NCBI GenBank assembly: GCA_022316685.1
Contig: JAKJHU010000038.1
Span: 1,784,384-1,848,383, forward strand
Length of the DNA stretch: 64,000 bases
DNA from: Progne subis subis
Lineage: Eukaryota > Chordata > Aves > Passeriformes > Hirundinidae
Direction of reading: 5' to 3'
In this document: in pieces, positions 1-11,700 of the stretch
How the letters are laid out: every line of letters begins with the position of its first letter
Position numbering within the stretch: position 1 is the stretch's first letter
The notes under the pieces: generated by a model
What the model was told of the DNA's origin: nothing
Databases searched by the model: none
What the model saw: only the letters and a program-made list of their open reading frames with translations
Made by a program: the position numbers and the translations under genes

Positions 1-3000
1 CAATGAATAGCCATGTAAATTTTCTTGTATTTTTAATCTTGTTCTCTACATCTGATCAGAAATGGGACCCAGACAGTATTAGTGCTCCCATTCCCACAGT
101 GATGTATGAGCTATTTTTTAACAGCAACAGCAATTGTTGTTTTTAACAAAAAGATCAAGCACTCAAGCTGAATTGCTGGGCCTTTTAAAGTAGTATTTCT
201 ACCAGATACAGTAGTCTTAACAATAATGAGAGCCTTGTCCTGGAGAATTAGAATTACATGAATTTTGCCACTTCGTTGACCTAAACACGAGTAGCAAGCT
301 ATGTGAAAAACCACAGTGCCTTGTCTGCATCAGTACTAGTTATCCATAGGAGACAAAATAACTTCAGTGTAAACTGAGAGAATGGGTAAGCAAGTAAGAC
401 CAAGCAATAACACTAGCATACCATGTAAAAAATGGCTTTCAGAAGTACTGAAACTAGTCTGTTCAGTGGAATAGATCAGAAAACAAGCCAGTATCCACAG
501 AGAGATTAAATTAAGAACAGGAGCTGTTACCTTGTATCAGATGGCAGAAGTGTACTTTTTTGTTATTTGAAATTGGCACTCATGTTTACGTTTTCAGGAT
601 CAATTTTTTTTTTAACACTGCAAGATCAAATGGTAAAATTACTGGAAGTTCCTATTTTTTTCCTAATTCTTGCTACTTTCATATCTTGTATATGAGCTTT
701 TCCCTAAACTTTCATGCTTTTCTGCTCTTGTGTCCTTTAACCAAGCTTGTATTTGCGCAAAAGTTACAAACAGAAATTTAAGAGCTCTGAGGTGGAGCAC
801 AATAAAGGACATTTTCCAACATCAGGGATGAAGAACTACTGTATTCTGGCCCTTTAAAAGAAAAGAGAAGTGAATATCTGAATTCTGACATGACTGTGTG
901 TTTTATGACTAATAAACTTGTGATTTTGTTTTGAGGCAGATGACTCATCATATTGTATCACCTAAAAGCAAGGTTGGTCTAGCATATGCCAAAGGCCATT
1001 TTGGTAGTGCTTTCCACCTAGTGGATCACTGCTTGTATACAACTATGAGCAGGATCATCTGCCCCAAAAATATTTGACCATCACACTATTCATCACACCA
1101 CTATTTAATTATATCCTGCAGAATTTGAGTCCTACTCAATGGATTTTTAATTTTGTTGGAATGAAATGCTTGTGAAAATTGAACTACAAATTGCAAACAT
1201 TTTCAAAACTTTTATCCATTTTCTGACAGCTGTATTTGTAACTATATCATGGCTTTGTGACCAGCAAAATATGGAATTTGAGAGGCGATGAGTAGTCAGT
1301 GTACGTGGCCGTGGACTCAGCTGTAAACTCAAGCCCCACACTAACTTGTGCTGGCTGGGGCTCTGTGATGAATACACTTGGTGAACATAACTGAGCTCAT
1401 TGAAATACGTCTTCTCTTCTCTTATTGCCTGAATTGCCTGGAATGGTTGTCATCTGTTTTGCTGACCGGGACTTTAATTTCTACCCGACTAATAGTTTAC
1501 CCCTCATTACTGCCCACTAGTCTTACAGAGATCACAAGTGTTGCTCATACGAGAACACAACGCAAATATCTGTATTGTAAGTTACAAGGGTTCCATCAAT
1601 TACTTAAAAAAACCATTTTTCCATACAAATATAGTCCTGCTGCCAAAATATGAGTCCCCTCTTTCAATTTTGAATACAATTGGGGTTTTACTGATTTTTT
1701 TATTAATGTGTTTTAAAACCATAGACTGTTTTACTGAATTTCCCCCAACACATCCAGCCTACAGGCAGCAGTTAAGGGAAGTTATCAGCAACAGGGAATT
1801 GTCAAGTTTTAATGCAACAGGTTTTCTGCTACACTGATGTTTGTAATAGTATTTTTTATTATTCCATGATGATGAAAATGTTGGAAAATTTTAGCCAACA
1901 TCCATATAGTATTCGTAAATAATCAATTTATGCTGTGCACTTTCAGAATTTCCAGTTAAACTTAATAAACTCAAGAATACCTCAATTTTTAGTTGTTATG
2001 GATAGGTTCATATTGGTGATTTTACTTTTAGAGCATTTTATGATCATTAACCTATTTATGAGTAACTTGATATGCAGATGTTGAATTAGGTCAGAAGGTT
2101 CCATGGGGTCTGTGCTTAGTCTGGCTGTTACTTATCTGAGGGTATTTCAGCCTTACAGTACATTATGATACCATTATATATCAGAATTCATGATCTTCCC
2201 GTATTTGCAATCGCATTCTCATGATAGGATAATTTTGGTTTGGTTTTTTCCTCCCTCTAACAACTATGAGGAATTCCTGCTATGATCAGAAGGTGAAATA
2301 TGAATTGTTTACACAGTGAATTCTTTCACTTTACATTATATACTGATTATGTTCCTAAGACTAGAAAGTACATAAATTTCAGATCATCATGAATAGTTGA
2401 AATTAAGACATATTTAAGAAACTTTGTACAACTGTCCTCCTCTTTTCAAAAAGTAATTTAGGAATAGTTTGATCTTTATCCACATTTAGAAAATTATATT
2501 TTAGTAGCATAATGAAACCTGTACTCAGTAGTATCACAAGCTCAAAAAATCATTTTTATTAATATATATATAAAAAGAATAAGGAAAACAGACATTGTAA
2601 TCAAATATTTGCTCTTATCTACAAATAAGTACCTTGGATAATAAAATAATTTTTAAAGTTCTTGTGAACAGTTAATAACAGAGGAAGGAATTTTCTGAAA
2701 TAAAAGCAAGAGAGACTTCTGAAATAGAAAATATTTGGCAATATCTCTTTGTCACTCAATAAAATATCCATGTAAACAAGTAATCCATATTTACATTATC
2801 ATATGCTATATTCTTGGTTACGTGTAGTAAGAAGTACACATGTAATTACATTCAATTTTAGATTCTAATTTGCACCATCATTTGCCAGTTTCATTAATGT
2901 GGGAAAAAACACTCTTCTGCTTCTGCGCGTAGTGCTGCATGACAGAAGGTAAATATAGTATTTTTTCTCCCAGGCATTTTAAAAAGATAGCACTTTCAGT

Positions 3001-5817
3001 GTTAGGTATTGTAACTTCCTGGTTTTTTTACAGGAATCCAAACCTGGAATATAAGCTCTACAATCCTGTTCTATAAAAACAACCATGAAGATGATTTCCA
3101 AACATGCAGAAAAATCCTGATGAAAAAGCTAGAGTTCTACTTTCCATTTGTATCTTTGAAAATACACTTTTTAAATTTCCTGTGTTGCTACTGTATTTAT
3201 ATTACTCATAAATACAAGTAAGAAAATTTACATGAAAGGAAAGTTAATGGAAGGCCACTTTGAGGAGCAGGTTTAGGACTATTACTCTCCTAACACCTAT
3301 GTACTTTTATTTAGCATTGAACTAACCTCATTTTTTGGCAAGAATACTTAGAGGCCTTTTTAATCAGTTTAGAATTAAGCCAAAAGTCTATAGTATGTTT
3401 TGTGAGTTTTAAATTGAACACACAACTTTGGTGTTACTCGTACCTTGCTCTTCATGAGAATAGAGAAGTAAAGAAATGCCACCATTCTTTTTTCAAGTAG
3501 CCTGAACAGTACATGGAATACAATGGAAACCACGAGCCATACTGGTTATTATAGCTAATTTTAACTGCATATAGAACCAACTACCTAAAAGTTGTTCATT
3601 TCAATACATTCAACTCAGTGCTGTAACAAAAGAAGTCATAGATTTTGTAGTTTTCCCAGTACACTGTACAGACAGTTTCTTCCAGAACAATCCCTAGGCA
3701 ACTGACTACCTTCCATACAAACACATGCTTTTATTATGTGACCTAGTCCTATGCAAGGATTGAGTGAGTTCATTTTCACAGGTGGATGAGACACAGTGAC
3801 AGGCCAATACATAACAATTTCAAATGCTGTTGCCTGTGTGAGCGCAGTATAGAAAGCTGCACGGTAAATTACTGCAAGTGAGCTCATTTATTCACTTCCC
3901 CTGTGAATGCTTCACTGTTTGATTCATTGCATGTAGTGGGACTGGAGGAGTGCTCACACAATAGTTTAGTAGTTTAGGTTACTGTTCCTTCTGTCATACC
4001 TGAATTGTACATCAAAAGCAGGTATTTTCTACAGTGGGAAAGTACACTGATGTGAGGTTGGTCCCAATCATCCACAAACCTTTAAGTGTACACACAGAAC
4101 TCTGGGATGTAGTCCTTGAGTACCAAATGGTACAGCAGAAAATTTAAAAAATATTTTATTATGCTTTCTGTACTGCATTCACCAAATAATAAAATATTAT
4201 TACGAATCAAATAATAGGAACTGAGGTGCTTCTTGTCAGAGAACACCCAAATAAATCATGTCCAAAATAGTTAGTACTAACACAGAGTGAATTACAAAAA
4301 TGGTGCATTTGTTGAAGGGAAATACAACATTTTTAAAAGCGAAGTAGATAAAAATCTATGTAGTATTTAAAAAGTAGGAAATTATATGCTGTCTGAAACA
4401 ATCTATGTTTCAACATGAACAGTGGTAAATTTGTATTTCTAGTGGGCTCTGCAGCTTTTACAAGAGATAATAGAATGGCTCATCATTTTGGACATGTGCA
4501 GTCCAAATAATCTATTATAATTATTCTTCTATAGTAGTAAAAGTATAAATATTGTTTGTATCTGTGAAATTAATGAATGAGCATAATACATTAATACTTC
4601 AATTACTAGAAAGAGCTATAAAAGTAAAGTGCCAGTAGGGACTCTTCATTATTTAGAGAAAATTGCAATATTTTAAACTGTAATTTCAAATTAAAAAGTC
4701 ATAGAGTTTGTATAGATTGCTTATAGACTAAAGCACGTCTTCATGCCTATGATAATAATGCCTTTGATGTCAGTGTGGGGATACCCAAAGTTAACAGGTA
4801 GCATTTTATTAAAACAGCAAAGCTCACCTGTGTCTTGCAGAAAGCATTTCTCACTTGAAGCTATATTTTTCTCTGTGAGACTGATAGTAGATTTTTCTAG
4901 TTTCTAACCTCCTAATTTCTAGTCTAGTACCATAAATCAACAGAACTGTGCAATCAAATAAAGATACTAAAATGCTGCCTTCTGGGATAAAAGGAAGACA
5001 TAGTTTAAGTAATACATTTTTCTAAGCGTGTTTCTATAGCTTTTCAAATAAGACAAATTCTGCATTTAGTTGTCTTAAAATTTCCTTAGATTTCAATAAT
5101 AATTGCACATAATTCAAAGCCAAATATTGTCTGTATACAATATATTTGTTAGAATTTGTTAAAAGGTCAACAGATGCATTCTGATTTAAAAAAAAAGACC
5201 AAAAACCCCTGGAAGTTTCTAGAGGAAACATAACATTTTGTGAAGATATCAAGCAAACTTTTCTTTTTTTAAATTAAAAATTTTAGAATAAACATTTTTT
5301 TTTGAAGCAACTCTGTAAAGTGCAGAATGACTTCAAATCCCATAGAACATAGCAGCTGGTGAGGGGGTTAATCAGCTAAAGAAATCAGAGCTTTAAAAAA
5401 GTGAACATTACCAGAAAATTTATATGTGACAAACTAAATTATTCCATCTGGTCTACTTCATGGCTGATTCATAACCTGCAAAATCACTCAAGAGCAAAAT
5501 TTAGTCTGAAACTTGTTAATTTTTTCATTACTATAAGAGATATAAACATCAAATATAGAAGTGATATGGAAAACAGTTTCCTGTTACGTGATTTTTCCAT
5601 TATATGATGCCATTCATGCTCCTGTTTTTTTAAACAAGGCATGGACCAATAAAATATGTTTGGGACTTACAGAATTTAAATCCATATGCAGAAAACTTGA
5701 GTAGCTTTCAGGAAACGATACTAAAATTGAACCCCCAACCTACTTGCATAAGGATATAACTAACCTCATCAGGGGGAATTTGGAGGTATAATGGTACTTT
5801 TATTCTGTGTATTTTCT
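1..5817 (-). other. CYBRD1 3' UTR and downstream flank
   Basis: No coding exon is recognised here. The human CYBRD1 transcript has a long 3' UTR, so part of this AT-rich stretch is probably transcribed on the minus strand. AATAAA candidates on that strand (TTTATT on plus) start at plus positions 4805, 4155, 3887 and 3306; which one is used cannot be told. The TTTATT at 5799 is only about 14 nt after the stop and is unlikely to be functional. No repeat family was recognised. Confidence 0.5.
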
Positions 5818-6118
5818 TTACATAGTTGATCTTTGTCCTGCTTCATCAGATTTGATGTTTTGTTTTCTGTCTGCTTCAGTATTGCTCCTCAGATCAGATT
5901 TATCTGCATTACTACTGTTTGTCATTGTGGATTCTGCTTCTGTGCCTTCAGGAATTGCTCCAATGGGTGTCAGAATTTTAGCATTCTCTTCTGGGGGCCG
6001 CTTCCAGTGGGGCCTGCTTGCCATCCACAAAATAAGTGAACCAAATATGACAAGCAAAAGACCAAGACAGTTGACCAAAGTTGCTTCTGGTGGGGATTCA
6101 CTGTATGAAGGATTTTTC
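5818..6118 (-). CDS. CYBRD1: CYBRD1 terminal coding exon
   Basis: Encodes the last transmembrane helix ([19 protein letters not shown]), WKRP, a diverged hydrophilic tail and the conserved DEAGQRSTM end, then TAA. Acceptor CCCCTTTCAAAG. The intron before it is only 226 bp. Confidence 0.95.
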
Positions 6119-8676
6119 CTTTGAAAGGGGAAAAGGAAAGAAGAGGTCAGAAAAATTGTTTTAAAGACAATCCTGGTCTAAAACACAGCAGTCTCCTGCC
6201 AAGTAAGTCTTTGTAATACAAAAATACAAAACTGTGTCCCAATACTGGATGCATATTATTCAAAATATATATAAAATATACCAGGCAAATGGAAGCATAT
6301 TTGCAATGAATAACCTTAATAATCAAGTGGAATTAAATACTTACAATGCAAATATAAGCTTTTCTGTGATTCCCATGAGAGCTGTTGCAATCACTGTTGC
6401 AAAGATGGTAAGACCCGAAAAAACATGAATTGGCATGAGAGCTGCGCGGAGATGAACTGGAGCAAACGGGAGCAGAAAGACTGCAAAACCCAAGAAAAGC
6501 TAAAACCAAAACAGATTCATAGTTAAGGCTAGATGGAAAACAAACTGCACTTCTTAAGCAGAATAAAAATAATCATAAAAATTCCATTCTGAGATGTCTT
6601 CAGGTAAAAATTTGAAAATAATTGGCATTTCTATTTTTGAATGTATTTCCTGTCAAAACCAAAGCAACACTCTGGATTAGCACTTGGGAAGCAGACATTA
6701 AATATTTTATAAATCATCATACCTAATATCACTGTCCAAATTTACTGATAGTGCTAAAACTCCAACCAAACTAAGTACTGGAAACAAGTTTTCAGTGTCA
6801 CTAATTCACTAATATAGTAAAGATGTGAGGAGCCACACTTCTATAGTCTCATCAAGTCCTGTTCTCTGCTCCTGATGCAGATTTGCACATAAAGGAACAT
6901 CAGAGGACAGTCTAACCTTCTGACTTGGGTGGATTAATAATTTTATCTTGTTAGAATTTCATTTAAATTTAAGTGCCTATCTTTAGAAGGGGAATGGTCT
7001 CTCAATATATTGATCACATGGCATTTACAGAATGAAGACAAGTATGGGTGGCATCAAGTTATTCAGGGGACATTAGTCCTCCTATTAGCGCTGATTTTGT
7101 GATGGAAAATAACCCATCATGTCCCATGGTTGCATCCACAGGCTTGTCCAGTCTTGCTGAGGTTGTATCCCTTCTTTAGTTTGTTCTACCATTACTCACC
7201 CCTGCTGCTAAATTAGACACAGTGCATGAATTTGTGTTTCATCCTGCTTTAACTTGGACTTAGTCCTTGCTTTATCTTTCCATAATGGATTAGAGAGCCT
7301 GATATTTTCTCCCTGGGAAGCTTTTTAGTACACCATAATCAAATAATCTCTAATCTTAGACCTGCTAAACAGCTGGAGTTTTTTATTTCTTGCATTAAAA
7401 GATAGCTTTTCCAGCTCTCAAATTACTTTTCCAGGATTTCTTTCAGTTTGTTGCTTTTTAATTTTCTGATCCTTCTTTTATATTTCAAAAAATCCACAAT
7501 ATTTCATATTAGTATCACAAATGCCATGTTTTTCCTGTTGTCACAGCATTGTGACACTCACTTAGAGCTTCATGTCATTTTTGAGTACTTCTTTCTGGAG
7601 ACAACATTTTCCAAGAGACAGTCTCCTTTTACCTTTTTGCCCTATTCTTAAATTTATGTCAGTGAGCTATACTGTATTAACCTACATTTGGCTTAATTAC
7701 AATGTAGTTACAATACTGTAGGCAGAGTATTTTGTGAGCGTACAACTGACATGCCCCTTCTGGTAAGTGCCAGGTGTCTTCTCTGTTAACAAAGATACTA
7801 CTTTATGACTATTTTTTATAGTGCTCAGTCACTTAACAAACATCAGTCTCTGACTGGAGACTTACATCCCAGACTGGAGGAAGGAACACCAAGGATTTTT
7901 GATGTGACAGGCAAGGCATTAAGTGCCATTGATCATGTTTATAGTAGCAAAATGGAAAGTAAAACTAACGTTTTAGTCACAATTCTTCATTTAACCATTA
8001 GAAAAAATCTTGATACTCAGTGTAGTGGCAGTGACAGACTTTCTAGAGATAGCTGCATTATTAGGACAAACTTAATTTTCACATTATTCTTTCTTATTCA
8101 TTTATATTCATTCTTATTAATTTGTTCAGCTATAGAGAATATACTGAACAATGCTACAATATGCTTCCTTTTTTTCCAAATGTTAAAAACATGATTTCAA
8201 CACCGTTTCCTGTACCTCTTGGCCTGAGCAGTAAAGGATAAAATCCAGAACCCAAATCCCTTAGCTGAGGCTTTTCTGTCCTTGATCATAGATAATTAAG
8301 TCTTTTTTTCTTTTTAGTGATTTTGGGGGAAAAAAAAATTGAAGGAACAAAATAAAGTTCCGTGGTGTTATAACACAATATAGGGAGTTCAGAATGTATA
8401 TGCAGAAGCATCTGCATGTGTTCTGTAAATTTCAGGGCATGGTTGCTCTTCTTTGCCTAGCATTACAATAATGCTAATTCTCTGCCAAGAGGAGCAGTTA
8501 AAAGCATGCCCAGGAACATCTATCAAAGTTCTGCTGATTCAGGAAAACTGGTTAGCCAGTAGTAGCTCAGTCAGATATCAGATCATTTACACCTCTGCTG
8601 CTCCCTGATGCACTTGTTCTGCTGATTAACAAAAGTCTTGAGGCCAGGAAGTGACTACTTAAATTTATAATAGCTG

Positions 8677-8718
<42 letters not shown>

Positions 8719-11700
8719 GTTATTTCATTTGAGGCTTCTTTAATAAATGCTCTAACTATTTAACTGTGCTGCCAACAAACAAGTAACTTGCTGTAAGTTC
8801 AGGAGTTAATAGGGCTTACAAACACACGACTATGTAACTGTATTGTAAGTTGATGGCCGTTATGGCAGCAAATAAAAAAAAAACCTGCTTAAAAATGCAT
8901 TTTTCTTCTAAGTCAGTGATCCAGTATTTGTACATTTACATGATACTTTGCCAAATCAGAACGTAAAATGGCTATCCCAGTAGTTACAATGTACTAGCAA
9001 GAGCCTGTTGTGCCTGAATTACTCAAAACATTCTTCAAATTTACAACCTGTTTATAAATACAGTTAGATTCTGACCTGGAGACAGTAAAATATAACAGCA
9101 GTCAGCCCAATCCAGCTGTGCAGACTGTACATGTTGGGAATGTTCCTGGCATTGTGGAAGTCAAACACAGCTACCACAGAAACAATTGCAAGAATCATAG
9201 CTATGGTATTTAATCCAGCATGTATGAACTTCATTAGGAGTTTGCTGCATTTCCAGGTCCAGGGCAATCTGTACACAATAATAGCTGATGAAAGAAGAGA
9301 AACAAGATTTTAGGCTTCATAGGATAATTCCTTTCAAATGTTAATTATGCATAATTCACATAGCTACATTGTAAATTACAGCAAAATCCAACCTTAAGTC
9401 TTCTAAAAAGTCTATTAAAAGGCTTTTTCTCAAACACTTAGCATAGCATACTCTGAAAATACAACTGAGGCTTAAATATAGCCTTTAAGAGCTTTTTTCT
9501 CAATTATAAAAAATACCACAAACTTAAGTGTGTTTTAAAACAGCCCCAGTAAATAACTTGGTGTCATCTTTTCCTCAGTCATTAAATTGACCTGACAGGG
9601 ATTTGGCGTAGGATTATGATTTTTCTGCTGCTAGTCAGATTGGAACAATATAGCCTGATTCTTATGTTGAGAAGATCACTTGTTGAGAAAGTGTGAAGGA
9701 TTATTTTATAATATTTATTCTTTTTGCCAACTTTGGATAATGCTGTTCTCTAATTGCATAGTTACTTATATGATTTTCTATTACAATGATCAGTAAGACT
9801 ATTTTGAATGGGAAAATGCTCTTCAGCATAAGGGAATCATAATCTGACTTTAGAGACAAAAGCAGTCAACAAATACAAGTCTTCCACTACTGTTAGATGA
9901 ACATAGGGAAGTTTTGCCTATACTTGAATTAATCACTCTAGCAGACAGTGTTTTGTCCAGTCTGAACAAACCAATAATATCCATTGATCTAACTCCAGAT
10001 GGTCCATAAGAATAACTTAACCCAGAGCTGCTTCTTACCAAGTTTTCTCCAACATCCCCACTGCCCCTATGCTGCCACAACTGTCCCCTGTCATATAACC
10101 CAGGTGCTTTCCACAGGGGACACAAATGATTCAGTGATGTAATCTGATTACATCACTGAAGCTCCAAATACATCTGATTACAGATAGTAATTCTCAATGT
10201 GTGACAGTATAAGTACATTCAGCTAACAGGGGACAAATATTTATGAGGACAACTGGTAATTTGACCAATAAAGACTAACGCCCCCATCTATAATGTCTTG
10301 CCTGAGCAAGGTCTGAGCTCCACTCAGGATTCATCACATCCTAATTTAAGGCTTCTGCTTATGAAATTACAGTGAAAAAGTTATATATAATTAGCTTTAA
10401 TAAAGCAAAGGAATAATAATATGTGTGGGTTTTGGGTTTTTTAAAATCCCGTTCCAAACATTAAGAAATAGAAAAGTATTACCTGATAAATGCAAAGATT
10501 AGAAGTTTACTTAAGTGATTCTCATGTGCCCTACTCATTCATTACTTCTCCATAACCCTTGCATTTTAGGCAAAAAAGCATAGATTATGGAAAATAAATA
10601 GAATATTATTGCTGCATGTTCTGATGAATAGTAGTAATAAATGACAAATTCTTTCCAAATTCTGTTCACACTTTTTTTAAACTTGGATGCATTTCAATAA
10701 ATACAGCACAACACTAAATAATTCACAAAGAAAACTGGTTTACAAGTCAAATTTCCATATTATGATCAGATTTTAAATCAATGTATGCTTTTTCATACTG
10801 CGTGAAAATACAATACTGGAATGAAAGCATTCCTTAGAATTTTTAAATATATATAGCACTTCAGTTGTTCTTGGCTTTCTACTTTAAAAAGCAACAGTAG
10901 TACATCCTACAAAATCAGGAAGATAGAAGCCTTGTTTTTAAGATGATTTGACTGTCTTAAAACAATCGATTACATAAATATGATTCCACATACCAAGCTT
11001 ATCCTCTCCAACGGTTCCCCAAAGTGACATTACGTGATGTTGGAATCAGAATCCTAGAATCCTTAGAAAATACCTCTCAGGTAATTGAGTTTGCCCATTA
11101 ACCTATCACTGCCACATCCACACTAAACCATGTCCTGAGCACCACATTTATGTTTTTTGAACACTTCCAGGGATAATGATTCCATCAGTTTTCTGGGCAA
11201 CCGTTTCAATACCTGACCACCATTTCAGTGAAGAAAGTTTTGCAAATATCCAATCTTAACCTCCCCTGGTGCAACTGGAGGCCATTTCTTCTTGTTCTAT
11301 CAATTGTTACTTGGGAGATGAGATTGATCCCTACTTGCTACACCCTCCTTTCAGGCAGTTCTAGAGAACAGTAAGGTCCCCCCTGAGTGTCCTTTTCTTC
11401 AGGCTAAACATCTCCAGCTCCCTCAGCTGCTTCTCTTTAGACTTGTGTTCCACACACTTCACCAGCTTTATTGATCTTCTCTGGACACACTTTAGCACCT
11501 CAATGTCTGTCTTGTATTGAGGGTCCCAGAACTGGACACAAGATTTGAGGTGTGGCCTCACCAGTACCAGGTACAGGGGGAACAATCACTGCCCTGGTCC
11601 TGCTGGCCACACTATTTCTGATACAGGCGAGGATTCTGTTGGCCTTTTTGGCCACCTGGGCACACACTGGCTCATGTTCAGCCAGCTGGCAATAATATCC

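Noticed and set aside
5799..5804. AATAAA on the minus strand as the CYBRD1 poly(A) signal
   Set aside because: It lies only about 14 nt after the stop codon; downstream signals are more plausible.
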